Assembly (NCBI GenBank): GCA_022709365.1
Contig: JAKLIY010000005.1
Span: 62,001-126,000 of the forward strand
DNA: 64,000 nt
DNA from: Pseudomonadota bacterium
GTDB taxonomy: Bacteria > Pseudomonadota > Gammaproteobacteria > Competibacterales > Competibacteraceae
Reading direction: 5' to 3'
Positions within the stretch are counted from its first letter, which is position 1, and the number at the start of each line of letters is the position of its first letter. Below are positions 46,430 through 56,934 of this stretch, one piece after another. The notes below the pieces were generated by a model. It ran no database searches, had not been told where the DNA came from, and saw only the letters and a program-made list of their open reading frames with translations. A program made the position numbers and the translations under genes.

Positions 46430-49400
46430 ATGGCCATTCGTGTTGCACTCCATCATCAAACTTCCTACCGCTTCGACCGTGCAGTCAGCGTCTCGCCGCA
46501 CGTCATCCGCCTGCGGCCTGCACCGCACACCCGCACCCCGGTTCACGCCTATTCGCTCAAGATCGAGCCGGCGGGTCAATATTTTATCAACTGGTTGCAA
46601 GACCCCTTCGGCAATTTCCAGGCGCGGCTGGTGTTCCCGGAGAAAGTCCGTGAACTGAGCATCACTGTGGATTTGGTCGCCGAGATGACGGTCATCAATC
46701 CTTTTGATTTCTTTGTTGAGGAAGACGCCGAGAAATATCCCTTCGTCTATTCTCCCACCTTGCGCCTGGAGCTGGCGCCGTATCTGGAGATTCAGGAAGA
46801 CAGTCCGTTATTGCTGAAGTGGTTGGAGAGCGTCGACCGTAAACCGCTCCAGATCGTTGATTTTCTCGTCGGTCTCAACCAGCGATTGGGTCAGGACATC
46901 GGCTACATCATCCGTATGGAACCGGGAGTGCAGACCTGCGAGGAGACGCTGGAGAAACGCACCGGCTCCTGCCGCGATTCGGCCTGGCTGCTGGTGCAAA
47001 TCCTGCGGCATCTGGGGCTAGCGACGCGCTTTGTATCCGGCTACCTGATCCAGTTGACCGCTGATCTCAAGTCCCTGGATGGTCCCTCTGGCACCGAAGT
47101 GGATTTCACCGACCTGCACGCCTGGGCGGAAGTGTTTGTACCGGGCGCGGGCTGGATTGGCCTGGACCCGACTTCCGGCCTGCTCGCCGGCGAGGGCCAT
47201 ATCCCGCTGGCCTGCACCCCGACCCCGCCGAGCGCCGCACCCGTCACCGGCTACACCGATGAATGTGAGGTGGAGTTTGGCTTCGATATGCGCGTGACCC
47301 GCATCCACGAAGACCCAAGGGTGACCAAGCCTTATACAGAGGAGCAGTGGCAGACTATCGAGGCGTTGGGTCATGCTGTGGATGCCCAGTTGCAGGCTGG
47401 CGACGTGCGGCTGACCATGGGCGGCGAGCCAACCTTTGTGTCTATCGATGACATGGACGGCGCGGAATGGACGGTCGAGGCGATCGGTCCCACCAAGCGC
47501 AAACTGGCAGGCAGGCTGCTCAAAAAGCTGCGTAAACGCTTTGCCCCGAACGGCTTCCTGCACTACAGCCAGGGTAAATGGTATCCCGGTGAATCGTTGC
47601 CGCGCTGGGCGCTGTCCTGCTACTGGCGTACTGACGGGGCGCCGCTCTGGCATGATCCGCGCTGGATTGCGGATGACGAGACGCCGCAGGGTTTCGGGCC
47701 GGAACAGGCGCACATCTTTGCTGAGGCGCTGACCCGACGGCTCGGCGTGGATGCGGGCTTCATCATCCCCGGCTATGAGGATGTGTATTACTACCTGTGG
47801 CAGGAGCGTACCCTGCCGGTCAATGTTGATCCGCTCAAGTACGACCTCAACGATGATGAAGAGCGGCGGCGGTTGGCGATCCTGCTGGAGCGGGGTTTGA
47901 ACGAAGTCACCGGCTACGCCCTGCCGTTGCGCTGGGATCACGCGATAGATGGTGGTTGGCGCAGCGGGCCGTGGGTGCTGCGCCGCGAGCATCTCTATCT
48001 GATTCCCGGCGACTCGCCGATGGGTTATCGGTTACCGCTGGCCGCGTTGCCCTGGGTGGAAGACACCGACCGGAATATTCCCCATGCGCAGTCGCTGTTC
48101 GAGTTCCGCACTGCGCTGGGCGATAGCCACGGCGAGGTGATGCGCCGTTACAGCGATTTCCTGCGGGGTGGGCCAGCGCAGCGGCACAGTGATTTCCAGG
48201 AACAGCCCGCTGCCGCGCTGGATGTGAGCAAGACCTTGCACACCGCGCTGTGCGTGGAATCGCGTGACGGCCATCTTTATATCTTCATGCCACCGCTGGG
48301 TCAGTTAGAACACTATCTTGACCTGCTGGCCTGTATCGAGCAGACCGCTGCTGATTTGAAAATGCCTGTTTTAATAGAGGGTTATGCGCCGCCTTCGGAC
48401 TGGCGGCTGCGCAAGTTCGCCGTGACTCCAGACCCCGGCGTGATCGAGGTCAATATCCATCCAGCCGGCAACTGGGAAGAACTGAAAAGCAATATCGAGG
48501 GACTGTACGAAGATGCGCGGCAATCGCGGTTGGGGACGGAGAAGTTCATGCTGGACGGGCGGCATACCGGCACTGGCGGCGGCAATCACGTCACCTTGGG
48601 CGGCGCGACGCCTTCGGACAGTCCGTTCCTGCGCCGACCGGAATTGCTGCGCAGTTTAATCACCTACTGGCAGCACCATCCGAGTCTGTCCTATCTGTTC
48701 TCCGGGCTGTTCATCGGCCCGACCAGTCAGGCGCCGCGCGTGGACGAAGCGCGCAATGACAGCCTGTATGAACTGGAAATCGCTTTCCAGCAGATGCCGC
48801 CCGGCGAAGCGCCGCAACCCTGGCTGGTCGACCGGCTGTTGCGCAACCTGCTGGTTGACTTGAGCGGCAATACCCACCGCGCTGAATTCTGCATCGACAA
48901 GCTGTATTCGCCCGATTCGGCCACCGGTCGGTTGGGGCTGGTGGAGATGCGGGCGTTTGAAATGCCGCCCCACGCCCGGATGAGTTTGATGCAGATGTTG
49001 TTGCTGCGCAGTCTGGTAGCGCGATTCTGGGAGCGGCCCTATCCGAACCGGCAACTGGCGCGCTGGGGAACGCAGGTGCATGACCGCTTTCTGCTGCCGC
49101 ACTATGTCTGGGAGGATTTTCGCGATGTGATCAGCGAATTGAACGATGCTGGTTACCCGTTTGAAAGCGACTGGTTCCTGCCGTTCTTCGAGTTCCGTTT
49201 CCCGCACTACGGCAACATCGTGCAGCGGGACATCAATCTGGAACTGCGTCAGGCGCTGGAGCCGTGGCATGTGCTGGGCGAAGAGCAGGCCCTGGGCGGT
49301 ACGGCCCGCTACGTTGATTCTTCGGTGGAGCGGATGCAGGTCAAGGTGTGCGGCATGACCGGCGAACGGCATGTGGTGGCGTGTAACGGGCGACGGGTGC

Positions 49401-49741
49401 CTTTACGTCCGACCGGGATTGCCGGGGAATTTGTCGCCGGGGTTCGTTACCGGGCCTGGCAGCCGCCGTCGGCGCTGCATCCGACGATTCCGATTCACGC
49501 CCCGCTGGTATTCGATATTGTCGATGCCTGGAATCAGCGTTCCATCGGCGGCTGTACTTACCATGTCCAGCATCCGGGCGGGCGAAATCCAGCCGTCTTC
49601 CCGATCAACGCCAACGAAGCCGAAGCGCGCCGTTTCGCCCGGTTCTGGCCCTACGGCCATACGCCGGGACCGATGGTTGCGCCAGTGGAAGACCCCAACC
49701 CCAATTTCCCGTACACTCTGGATTTGCGGCGGCAGCGGTGA
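46430..49741 (+). CDS. Transglutaminase-like / DUF2126 fusion protein
   Basis: 1103 residues. Residues 1-90 are the bacterial transglutaminase N-terminal beta domain; about 160-260 is the papain-like transglutaminase core with Cys in KRTGSCRDSAWLLVQILRHLG, His in DFTDLHAWAEVFVPGAGW and the following Asp (GLDPTSG). About 310-1100 is DUF2126, with MGGEPTFVSIDDMDG and, later, HTGTGGGNHVTLGG, a glutamine-synthetase/ATP-grasp-like ligase region by published family analysis. AAGGATC precedes the ATG. It is the third member of the alpha-E / ATP-grasp set and probably makes or cleaves amide links in an unidentified peptide. Confidence 0.93.
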   Translation: MAIRVALHHQTSYRFDRAVSVSPHVIRLRPAPHTRTPVHAYSLKIEPAGQYFINWLQDPFGNFQARLVFPEKVRELSITVDLVAEMTVINPFDFFVEEDAEKYPFVYSPTLRLELAPYLEIQEDSPLLLKWLESVDRKPLQIVDFLVGLNQRLGQDIGYIIRMEPGVQTCEETLEKRTGSCRDSAWLLVQILRHLGLATRFVSGYLIQLTADLKSLDGPSGTEVDFTDLHAWAEVFVPGAGWIGLDPTSGLLAGEGHIPLACTPTPPSAAPVTGYTDECEVEFGFDMRVTRIHEDPRVTKPYTEEQWQTIEALGHAVDAQLQAGDVRLTMGGEPTFVSIDDMDGAEWTVEAIGPTKRKLAGRLLKKLRKRFAPNGFLHYSQGKWYPGESLPRWALSCYWRTDGAPLWHDPRWIADDETPQGFGPEQAHIFAEALTRRLGVDAGFIIPGYEDVYYYLWQERTLPVNVDPLKYDLNDDEERRRLAILLERGLNEVTGYALPLRWDHAIDGGWRSGPWVLRREHLYLIPGDSPMGYRLPLAALPWVEDTDRNIPHAQSLFEFRTALGDSHGEVMRRYSDFLRGGPAQRHSDFQEQPAAALDVSKTLHTALCVESRDGHLYIFMPPLGQLEHYLDLLACIEQTAADLKMPVLIEGYAPPSDWRLRKFAVTPDPGVIEVNIHPAGNWEELKSNIEGLYEDARQSRLGTEKFMLDGRHTGTGGGNHVTLGGATPSDSPFLRRPELLRSLITYWQHHPSLSYLFSGLFIGPTSQAPRVDEARNDSLYELEIAFQQMPPGEAPQPWLVDRLLRNLLVDLSGNTHRAEFCIDKLYSPDSATGRLGLVEMRAFEMPPHARMSLMQMLLLRSLVARFWERPYPNRQLARWGTQVHDRFLLPHYVWEDFRDVISELNDAGYPFESDWFLPFFEFRFPHYGNIVQRDINLELRQALEPWHVLGEEQALGGTARYVDSSVERMQVKVCGMTGERHVVACNGRRVPLRPTGIAGEFVAGVRYRAWQPPSALHPTIPIHAPLVFDIVDAWNQRSIGGCTYHVQHPGGRNPAVFPINANEAEARRFARFWPYGHTPGPMVAPVEDPNPNFPYTLDLRRQR

Positions 49742-49770
49742 ATCGCTGAGGGAGTCTGTTTGAGTTCCTG

Positions 49771-49797
49771 CCTCCTCCTCCAGTGCGGAGGAGGAGG
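49771..49797. repeat. Perfect 11-bp GC-rich hairpin after the DUF2126 gene
   Basis: CCTCCTCCTCC-AGTGC-GGAGGAGGAGG. There is no T-run after it, so it may be a Rho-independent-like stop of low quality or an mRNA 3' stabiliser. Similar CCCTC/GAGGG inverted stretches lie at about 30490, 54730 and 62345. Confidence 0.6.
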
Positions 49798-49863
49798 TAG
49801 TTGTAATAAATTCTTCAAGAATCAATCAATAACTTAAGATAAATTGATACTGGCGGCATTGAC

Positions 49864-50208
49864 ATGGACTTTGGCAGTTATATTCGATGGCTGCGCCAAC
49901 AGCGTCACCAGTTGAACGGCCGTTACACAATACAGGAAACCGCTCAGCGGGTGGGTATTGGAACCACCTATCTCAGCCGGATCGAACGAAATGATGTCCT
50001 ACCGCCATCAGAAGACGTGATTCGGCGGTTAGCAGCCGATTTGGGAGAAGACGCCGATGTTTTGCTGGCGCTGGCGGGCAAACTGGCCAAGGATTTGCGC
50101 GAGGCGATCATCCAGCGGCCGATCCTATTTGCCGAATTGATCCGGAATTGGGGTGATCTGTCCGATCAAGAATTGGCAGAACGGGTGTACAAGCTTCGCG
50201 GTAAATAA
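49864..50208 (+). CDS. XRE-family transcriptional regulator
   Basis: 114 residues with an N-terminal helix-turn-helix of the Cro/XRE type (IRWLRQQRH..YTIQETAQRVGIGTTYLSRIERNDVLPPSEDVIRRLAADLG), followed by a short helical tail. It lies between the transglutaminase-like gene and a polysaccharide deacetylase gene, 44 bases before the latter. Its targets are unknown. The ATG start lacks a strong ribosome site. Confidence 0.85.
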   Translation: MDFGSYIRWLRQQRHQLNGRYTIQETAQRVGIGTTYLSRIERNDVLPPSEDVIRRLAADLGEDADVLLALAGKLAKDLREAIIQRPILFAELIRNWGDLSDQELAERVYKLRGK

Positions 50209-50252
50209 TGGTAGCGACGGTTTAGCGCGGTTGAACCAGAGGATCAATACCG

Positions 50253-50939
50253 ATGAGAGTTGTGCAGAGCTGGGATGATGGCGTCGTGGACGATGTTCGG
50301 CTGACCGAATTGTTACAGCGTTATCAAGCTAAGTCGGCTTTCAATCTGAACCCGGGTCTGCATCAAAGCCAGCGATCGTGCAGTTGGCGGTATGGCGACA
50401 AGGAGGTTTGGCGCCTGGGCCGGGATGAACTGGCGAACGTGTATGCCGACTTCGAAATCGCCAACCATTCACTGACTCATCCTTATCTGCCCGATCTGTC
50501 GTCGACCGACCTGGAACGGGAAATCCGGGACAGTCGGCATCTTTTGCAGGACTGGTTCCAACAACCGGTACGGGGGTTTTGCTATCCCTTCGGCGGGTTC
50601 AGTCCGGCGGTTAAGGACGCAATCCGCGCCGCCGGTCATGTCTATGCCCGCACCGTGGCTGAGGTCGATCCGGTGTTTCCACTGGCGGATCCGCTGGAAT
50701 TTGGCGTGAACTGCCGGTTTGCCGACCCCGCTTTCTGGACCCGCTACGAACGCGCCAAAGCGGTGAATGACGTGTTTTTCTTCTGGGGCCACAGCTATGA
50801 ACTGGTCAATGAGGCGATGTGGACCGATCTGGAACACAAGATCGCCGCTATCAGCGCGGATCCGGCGGCGGAGTGGGTGAATCTCGAAACCTTATTCGCC
50901 GAGTCGCCCGAGTCGCAAAAGAGCAAAACCCGCCGTTGA
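50253..50939 (+). CDS. Polysaccharide deacetylase-family protein
   Basis: 228 residues with the NodB motifs: SWDDG (residues 6-10) for the catalytic base and metal Asp, HSLTH with His 72 and His 76 as metal ligands, and RGFCYPFGGF for the third motif. No signal peptide is visible, unlike most cell-wall deacetylases, so a cytoplasmic or lipid-linked sugar substrate is likely. Partner genes for surface polysaccharide are not seen nearby. AGAGGATC precedes the ATG. Confidence 0.85.
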   Translation: MRVVQSWDDGVVDDVRLTELLQRYQAKSAFNLNPGLHQSQRSCSWRYGDKEVWRLGRDELANVYADFEIANHSLTHPYLPDLSSTDLEREIRDSRHLLQDWFQQPVRGFCYPFGGFSPAVKDAIRAAGHVYARTVAEVDPVFPLADPLEFGVNCRFADPAFWTRYERAKAVNDVFFFWGHSYELVNEAMWTDLEHKIAAISADPAAEWVNLETLFAESPESQKSKTRR

Positions 50940-51016
50940 TTTCCTGGTGATCAGCCGTGAATTCTACTGCGGGCTATTTTGGACGCTGACGCCTCTCAGC
51001 AGGCGGTACGAAAGCG

Positions 51017-54000
51017 CTATTCTTCCGGTTCATACCCCAGATTGGGCGCCAGCCATTTTTCCGCCTCTGTCCGCGTCCAGCCCTTGCGTTGGGCGTAATC
51101 AGCGACCTGATCCCGATCCAGTCGGCCCACCCCGAAATAACGGGCTTCGGGATGGCTGAAATACCAGCCACTCACCGCTGCGGTCGGAGTCATGGCAAAG
51201 CTCTCGGTCAGATGAATTCCGGCATTGCGGTCCACGCTTAATAACGGCCAGAGCAGGCCCTTCTCGGTGTGATCGGGGCAGGCTGGATAGCCGGGTGCCG
51301 GGCGAATGCCTCGATAACTTTCCGCAATCAACTCCTCGTTGCTCAGCGTTTCATCCGCCGCATATCCCCAGAATTCCTTGCGCACCCGCTCATGCAGTCG
51401 CTCAGCGAACGCTTCTGCCAACCGGTCGGCCAGGGCTTTCAACAAAATGGCGCTGTAATCATCGTGAGTACGTTCAAATTCGGCTACTCGTTCATCAATG
51501 CCAATACCGGCAGTCACGGCGAATGCACCTAGATAATCCGCCACGCCCGATGCAACCGGCGCAATCCAGTCCGCCAGGCAGTAATGCGGCTTGCCCTCTG
51601 GCTTGGGACCCTGCTGGCGAAGATGATGCAGCGTCATCAACACTTGGGTGCGGCTTTCGTCGGCATACAGCGCAATGTCATCCTCATTCACCCGCTGTGC
51701 CGGGAAAAAGCCCATCACCGCTCGTGCAGTTAACCATTTATCCGTAACTACCTGCCCCAGCATCGCCTGGGCATCGGCGAATAATTGCCGGGCGTGCTCA
51801 CCCTGTTCGGGATCGTCGAAAATCGCCGGATAGCGCCCGCGCAGTTCCCAGGCATGGAAGAACGGTGTCCAGTCAATCCGCTCCGCCAGTTCCATTAACG
51901 GGTAGTCGTCAAACGTGTAGATGCCGAGAAAGGTCGGTTTAGGCGGGACATAAGCCGACCAGTCGATATCCGGGCGATTCCGGCGTGCCTGACTGAGAGG
52001 TAACAACGGTTCCCGACTGCGCCGGTTGGCGTGCTGTTCGCGTTTCTGGACGTAATCGGCCTTGGTTTTGGCGATGTAGTCGGCTTTGGAATCCACGCTG
52101 ACCAGATTTTGCGCGACGCCTACTGCCCGCGAAGCGTCCTTGACGTAAATCACCGGGCCGGGATATTGCGGATCGATTTTTACCGCCGTATGCATGACCG
52201 AGGTGGTCGCGCCGCCGATTAATAAGGGGACGCTGAAACTCTGCCGCTTCATTTCTTTAGCGACGTTGACCATTTCATCCAACGATGGGGTGATTAGCCC
52301 GGACAGGCCGATCATGTCCGCTCCATGTTCTTTAGCCGCATCAAGAATCTTTTGTGCGGGAACCATCACCCCGAGATCAACGACTTCAAAGTTATTGCAT
52401 TGAAGCACTACGCCGACAATGTTCTTGCCAATATCGTGCACATCACCCTTGACCGTGGCCATGATAATTCGACCATTCGTGCGGCGCTCGCCAGCCTGTT
52501 CTGTTTCAATGAACGGAATCAGATAAGCAACGGATTTTTTCATCACCCGCGCCGATTTTACGACCTGCGGCAGGAACATTTTGCCCGCACCAAACAGATC
52601 ACCGACCACATTCATACCGTCCATCAATGGCCCTTCAATGACCTGCAAAGGCCGGGCAAACTGCTGGCGGGCGTCCTCGGTATCCACTTCAATAAACTCG
52701 TCGATGCCCTTGATCAGCGCATGTTCCAAGCGCTTGGCAACCGGCCAGGAGCGCCATTCCTGCGCTTTCTCCGGGGCAGCGGCCGTTTCGCCCTCTTTGT
52801 ACTGATCAGCGATTTCCAGCAATCGCTCGGTAGCGTCCGGGCGGCGGTTGAGAATGACATCTTCCACCCGGTCGCGCAGTTCCCGCGGGATTTCTTCGTA
52901 AATCGCCAACTGACCCGCGTTGACGATGCCCATATTCATGCCGGCCTGAATCGCATGGTAGAGAAATACCGAATGAATAGCCTCGCGCACCGGGTTATTG
53001 CCCCGGAAAGAGAATGAGACGTTGGACACGCCGCCGGAAATCAGTGCATAAGGCAATTCATTTTTAATACGCTGCGTGGCGGCGATGAAATCCACGGCAT
53101 AACCGTTATGCTCCTCAATACCAGTAGCGACGGCGAAAATGTTGGGATCGAAGATAATATCCTGGGGCGGGAAACCAACCTGTTCTGTCAGAACCCGGTA
53201 AGCGCGCTGACAAATGGTGAATTTGCGCTCTTCGGTATCCGCCTGACCCTGCTCGTCAAAGGCCATGACAATGGCCGCCGCACCGTAACGACGAATCAAC
53301 CGCGCTTGACGAATAAACTCGACTTCACCTTCCTTCATACTGATGGAATTCACCACCGGTTTGCCCTGAATGCGCTTGAGACCGGCTTCGAGAATCGTCC
53401 ACTTGGAGGAGTCAATCATCACTGGAACCCGGCTGATGTCCGGTTCGGCGGCGATGAGGTTGAGAAAGGTAGTCATCGCGTCCTGCGAGTCGAGCATCCC
53501 TTCGTCCATATTAATGTCGATGATCTGCGCGCCGTTCTCAACCTGCTGGCGGGCGATGTCCAGCGCAGCGTTGTAATCGCCCGCTTTAATCAGCCGCTTG
53601 AACACGGCGGAACCGGTAACGTTGGTGCGTTCGCCGACGTTAATGAAGCGGATGGGCGGGCCGATATTCAGCGGCTCCAGCCCGGCCAGTCGGCAACGCG
53701 GTTCAATGACCGGAACCGGGCGCGGCGGCAGGTCTTTCACCGCTTCAGCAATGGCGTGGATGTGAGCGGGCGTGGTGCCGCAACAACCACCAACGATATT
53801 AAGAAATCCACTTTCAGCAAATTCACGGATGACTATAGCCATTTGTTCCGGCGTTTCATCATATTCACCAAACGCATTAGGCAGGCCGGCATTAGGATGA
53901 GCGGAAACGTGGGTATCGGCGATCCGGGCCAGTTCAGCAACATAGGGTCGTAATTGCGTTGCACCGAGAGCGCAATTCAGACCGAAAGACAGCGGGCGAA

Positions 54001-54709
54001 TATGTGAAAGCGAATTCCAGAACGCTTCAGTCGTTTGCCCGGATAAGGTGCGTCCTGAAGCATCGGTAATTGTGCCGGAGATCATCACCGGCAGACGAAC
54101 GTTGCTGTTGTCAAAGAATTGTTGAATAGCGAACAGCGCTGCTTTGGCGTTGAGCGTGTCGAAAATAGTTTCGACCAATAAAATATCGACGCCACCTTCG
54201 ACTAATGCTTGCGCCGCTTCGGTATAGGCACTGACCAGTTCATCGAAATGGATATTGCGGAAGCCGGGATTATTGACATCCGGCGACAGGCTGGCCGTGC
54301 GGTTAGTAGGGCCGAGAATACCCGCAACAAAACGGGGATAATCCGGGGTACTGTATTGATCAGCGACTTCGCGGGCCAATCGGGCAGCTTCCCGATTCAA
54401 TTCCGGCACCAGGCTCTCCATCTGGTAGTCATGCATGGAGATCGAAGTCGAGTTAAAGGTATTGGTTTCGAGAATATCCGCGCCAGCCTCCAGATAGGCA
54501 GCATGAATCTCACGAATAACCGCCGGACGGGTTAGCGTGAGCAGGTCATTATTACCCTTGAGGTCACAGGGCCAGTCACAGAATCGTTCGCCCCGATAGT
54601 CGGCTTCCTGCAAGCGGTAGCTCTGAATCATGGTACCCATCGCGCCATCGAGAATCAAAATGCGGCGGGCGAGCAAGTCGGACAGTTCAGCAGTGCGGTC
54701 AACAGTCAT
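51017..54709 (-). CDS. metH: Cobalamin-dependent methionine synthase
   Basis: Transfers the methyl group of 5-methyl-tetrahydrofolate to homocysteine via methylcobalamin. 1230 residues, normal length. Order: homocysteine domain (1-330; zinc Cys pair in [11 protein letters not shown]), pterin domain (about 350-620; [14 protein letters not shown]), cobalamin cap and binding domain (650-890; DVHDIG with His 758 as the cobalt ligand) and C-terminal AdoMet activation domain (900-1230; [12 protein letters not shown]). No cobalamin riboswitch is visible in the 69 bases before it. It follows yraN on the same strand. Confidence 0.97.
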   Translation of the reverse strand: MTVDRTAELSDLLARRILILDGAMGTMIQSYRLQEADYRGERFCDWPCDLKGNNDLLTLTRPAVIREIHAAYLEAGADILETNTFNSTSISMHDYQMESLVPELNREAARLAREVADQYSTPDYPRFVAGILGPTNRTASLSPDVNNPGFRNIHFDELVSAYTEAAQALVEGGVDILLVETIFDTLNAKAALFAIQQFFDNSNVRLPVMISGTITDASGRTLSGQTTEAFWNSLSHIRPLSFGLNCALGATQLRPYVAELARIADTHVSAHPNAGLPNAFGEYDETPEQMAIVIREFAESGFLNIVGGCCGTTPAHIHAIAEAVKDLPPRPVPVIEPRCRLAGLEPLNIGPPIRFINVGERTNVTGSAVFKRLIKAGDYNAALDIARQQVENGAQIIDINMDEGMLDSQDAMTTFLNLIAAEPDISRVPVMIDSSKWTILEAGLKRIQGKPVVNSISMKEGEVEFIRQARLIRRYGAAAIVMAFDEQGQADTEERKFTICQRAYRVLTEQVGFPPQDIIFDPNIFAVATGIEEHNGYAVDFIAATQRIKNELPYALISGGVSNVSFSFRGNNPVREAIHSVFLYHAIQAGMNMGIVNAGQLAIYEEIPRELRDRVEDVILNRRPDATERLLEIADQYKEGETAAAPEKAQEWRSWPVAKRLEHALIKGIDEFIEVDTEDARQQFARPLQVIEGPLMDGMNVVGDLFGAGKMFLPQVVKSARVMKKSVAYLIPFIETEQAGERRTNGRIIMATVKGDVHDIGKNIVGVVLQCNNFEVVDLGVMVPAQKILDAAKEHGADMIGLSGLITPSLDEMVNVAKEMKRQSFSVPLLIGGATTSVMHTAVKIDPQYPGPVIYVKDASRAVGVAQNLVSVDSKADYIAKTKADYVQKREQHANRRSREPLLPLSQARRNRPDIDWSAYVPPKPTFLGIYTFDDYPLMELAERIDWTPFFHAWELRGRYPAIFDDPEQGEHARQLFADAQAMLGQVVTDKWLTARAVMGFFPAQRVNEDDIALYADESRTQVLMTLHHLRQQGPKPEGKPHYCLADWIAPVASGVADYLGAFAVTAGIGIDERVAEFERTHDDYSAILLKALADRLAEAFAERLHERVRKEFWGYAADETLSNEELIAESYRGIRPAPGYPACPDHTEKGLLWPLLSVDRNAGIHLTESFAMTPTAAVSGWYFSHPEARYFGVGRLDRDQVADYAQRKGWTRTEAEKWLAPNLGYEPEE

Positions 54710-54778
54710 CAGCGGAGTTCTCGAAAACGCCCCGTTCTCACCGGGGAAGGGGCTGGGGATAAGGGTGGTTTTCAGGCA

Positions 54779-55138
54779 TTAATTCAGTTGAAAGGCGTCT
54801 CGAATCCATTCGATGTTCGGTTCGCCGCCGGACCGGAGAATCGCGACCACGTCGAAACGGCAGGGCGGGTCCAGGCGCTGGCGCTGCAGGTAGAATGCAG
54901 CGGCGCGCAGTAACTTCTGCTGCTTGGCGTGCGTCACCGATTCAGCGGGAGTGCCGTAGCGGGTATAACGTCGGCTACGGACTTCCACGAACACCAGGTT
55001 TTCGCCCTCGCGCATGATCAAATCCAGTTCGCCGGCGCGGCAGCGGAAATTGCGCATGACCAGCATCAAACCCTGGGCTTCCAGATAGCAGAGCGCCAAA
55101 TCCTCGGCGGCGGTTCCCAAAGCTACGCGACTGATCAC
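54779..55138 (-). CDS. yraN: YraN / UPF0102 family endonuclease-like protein
   Basis: 119 residues from a GTG start with CGGAGAC 7 bases upstream. The sequence GTAAEDLALCYLEAQG, RNFRCRAGELDLIMREGENLVFVEVRSRR holds the Glu, Asp and ExK-like (EVR) residues of a Holliday-junction-resolvase-type fold. Function is unproven; recombination or DNA uptake roles have been suggested for the family. The divergent placement against rsmI is conserved in gammaproteobacteria, although lpoA, often between them, is missing here. Confidence 0.93.
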   Translation of the reverse strand: MISRVALGTAAEDLALCYLEAQGLMLVMRNFRCRAGELDLIMREGENLVFVEVRSRRYTRYGTPAESVTHAKQQKLLRAAAFYLQRQRLDPPCRFDVVAILRSGGEPNIEWIRDAFQLN

Positions 55139-55318
55139 AACGGTCTCCGGGAGTCGCCGGGTTCATCGGGTTGCAAACGGAATTGCATTGTAGGGTTTTA
55201 ACGGATGTCAGTCGAATTCAGGGATGGAATGGCGTATACCGCTTTCACCGTGTGGCTGGCGTTTCCCTCGCTCAACCGGCCAGAGAATTCTACTCTTTCG
55301 AGGCATTAGAGGCATTAA

Positions 55319-56179
55319 ATGACTGTTGAATCCGGCGCTTTGTATGTGGTAGCAACGCCTATTGGCAATCTGGAAGACATCAGCGCCCGCGCCTTGCGCA
55401 TCCTGCGGGAGGTCAACGCTATCGCCGCCGAGGATACCCGCCACACCGGCCAGTTGCTGGCGCATTTTGAAATCAGTACCCCGCTGTTTTCCCTGCATGA
55501 ACACAATGAACACGCCCGACTGGCACAGGTCATGGTGCGCTTGCGGGAAAGACAGTCGCTGGCGCTGGTGTCCGATGCGGGCACTCCACTCATCAGCGAC
55601 CCCGGGTTTCCACTGGTGCGCGAATTGCGCCAACAGGGATTGAAAGTCATCCCAATCCCCGGACCGAGCAGCATCCTGGCAGCGCTATCGGTCGCTGGTT
55701 TACCCACCGACCGCTTCGTTTTCGAAGGCTTTTTACCCGCTAAATCCGCTGCCCGCCGCGAGCGCCTGCAAACCCTGGTCTGGGAGGACCGGACGCTGGT
55801 CTTTCTGGAATCCAGCCACCGGATCGCCGAAACTTTGTCGGATATGGCCGAGGTGTTAGGCGCGCAACGTCCGGCGGTCATCGCCCGTGAACTGACCAAG
55901 CGCTTTGAGGAGGTGCAGGGCGCTCCCCTGGTTGAATTGATCGACTGGCTGGGGGCCGATCCTCACCGGAGTTGGGGCGAGTTTGTGGTGCTGGTTCAAG
56001 GTGCACCGGTGGTCACGAACGAGGTGGATACGCCGGAAACTCGCCGATTATTGACCGCCCTGCTGGAGGAATTGCCGATGGGTCGGGCGGTGGCCGTGGC
56101 CGTCAAAGCGACGGGGTTAAAACGCAAGACGCTGTATGAATTGGCATTGATGCTAGGCGAACGGCGGTCAGCTTGCTAA
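55319..56179 (+). CDS. rsmI: 16S rRNA (cytidine1402-2'-O)-methyltransferase
   Basis: 286 residues. The tetrapyrrole-methylase-type fold is shown by LYVVATPIGNLEDISARALRI, AEDTRHTGQLL, LVSDAGTPLISDPGFPLV and the AdoMet loop PIPGPSSILAALS. It methylates C1402 in the ribosomal P site with RsmH. GAGGCATTAA precedes the ATG. It is followed 29 bases later by rnpB, so the RNase P RNA may share its transcription. Confidence 0.96.
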   Translation: MTVESGALYVVATPIGNLEDISARALRILREVNAIAAEDTRHTGQLLAHFEISTPLFSLHEHNEHARLAQVMVRLRERQSLALVSDAGTPLISDPGFPLVRELRQQGLKVIPIPGPSSILAALSVAGLPTDRFVFEGFLPAKSAARRERLQTLVWEDRTLVFLESSHRIAETLSDMAEVLGAQRPAVIARELTKRFEEVQGAPLVELIDWLGADPHRSWGEFVVLVQGAPVVTNEVDTPETRRLLTALLEELPMGRAVAVAVKATGLKRKTLYELALMLGERRSAC

Positions 56180-56208
56180 CCACAGTCCAACGGAGGACAC
56201 TAGGTGTC

Positions 56209-56565
56209 GGGAACCGGCTGGACGGTCGCTGTATCGCATCGCGGTATGGAGGAAAGTCCGGGCTCCACAGGACAGGGCGCCAGGTAACGCCTGGGCAGTG
56301 CAAGCTGACGGACAGTGCCACAGAAAATAAACCGCCCACGTTCCCGCTTGCGGGAGCCGGCAAGGGTGAAAAGGTGCGGTAAGAGCGCACCGCGCGGCTG
56401 GCAACAGGCGCGGCACGGTAAACCCCGCCCGGAGCAAGACCAAATAGAGGAGCATTGACGTGTGGTCCGCACGGCTCCAGGGTAGGTCGCTACAGGCGCT
56501 TGGCGACAAGCGTCGCAGATGAATGACCGTCCTCGACAGAACCCGGCTTACAGGCCGGTTCCCGC
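56209..56565 (+). ncRNA. rnpB: RNase P RNA, class A
   Basis: Conserved class A cores are visible: GAGGAAAGTCCGGGCTCC, ACAGGACAGGG, GCCAGGTAACGCCTGG, AACCGCC, AAGGGTGAAAAGGTGCGGTA, AGAGCGCACCGCGC, GGCACGGTAAACCCC, CGGAGCAAGACCAAATAG and GATGAATGACCG..ACAGAACCCGGCTTA. The ends GGGAACCGGC and GCCGGTTCCC pair as helix P1, which fixes the boundaries to a few bases. It cleaves tRNA 5' leaders with RnpA. Confidence 0.97.
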
Positions 56566-56654
56566 TTCTTTCTGTCCTGACATAAGCGCCTTTCCATGAA
56601 TGGAAAGCGTACCCATCACTTTCCTTGGGGCACTGCGCTATGGGCATAAAAAAG

Positions 56655-56682
56655 TTGCGGGATTGAACTTGCCCGGTATAAT
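56655..56682 (+). promoter_or_regulatory. Promoter for a downstream small transcript
   Basis: TTGCGG (56655) and a perfect TATAAT (56677-56682) are 16 bases apart. The predicted start is near 56690. Confidence 0.6.
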
Positions 56683-56689
56683 TGCAGCG

Positions 56690-56866
56690 CAAAAAAAGAC
56701 CGGGCATAAGGTACCCGGCCAATAACCACCAAAGGAGGGTGTGCGGTAGATCACTACAAAGCAGAAACCACTGCACAGGATGTATTTTGGGACTTCGGAT
56801 TAGAGCAAATACCCTATTTACGATCTGACTCCAAAGCCGATCCTCATTGATCGGCTTCCTTTTTTT
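56690..56866 (+). ncRNA. Candidate small RNA of about 175 nt
   Basis: The segment lies between a TATAAT promoter and a strong terminator and has no convincing gene. Its 5' part contains CCGGG..CCCGG, and GCCCGGT/ACCGGGC (56671 and 56698) can also pair. AAAGGAGGGTGTG could be a ribosome site for a 29-codon GTG-start peptide, so a leader or toxin peptide is an alternative. It matches no RNA family I recognise. Confidence 0.5.
56834..56866 (+). terminator. Intrinsic terminator
   Basis: AAGCCGATC-CTCATT-GATCGGCTT followed by CC and seven T. It ends the candidate small RNA and isolates rnpB transcription from the ABM-domain gene. Confidence 0.92.
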
Positions 56867-56934
56867 CGACACTCGTTGACGCTACGCCATCCGCTCGCGC
56901 TGGAAAAATGGCACTGCGCTAGAGGAGTTCTTCC

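Noticed and set aside
54710-54778. Cobalamin riboswitch before metH
   Set aside because: Only 69 bases are available and no B12-box-like sequence is visible; the stretch holds a GC-rich inverted repeat.
56168-56872. 234-codon minus-strand frame across rnpB
   Set aside because: It lies antisense to the whole RNase P RNA and through a terminator. Such frames are a known annotation artefact, and its product resembles no family.
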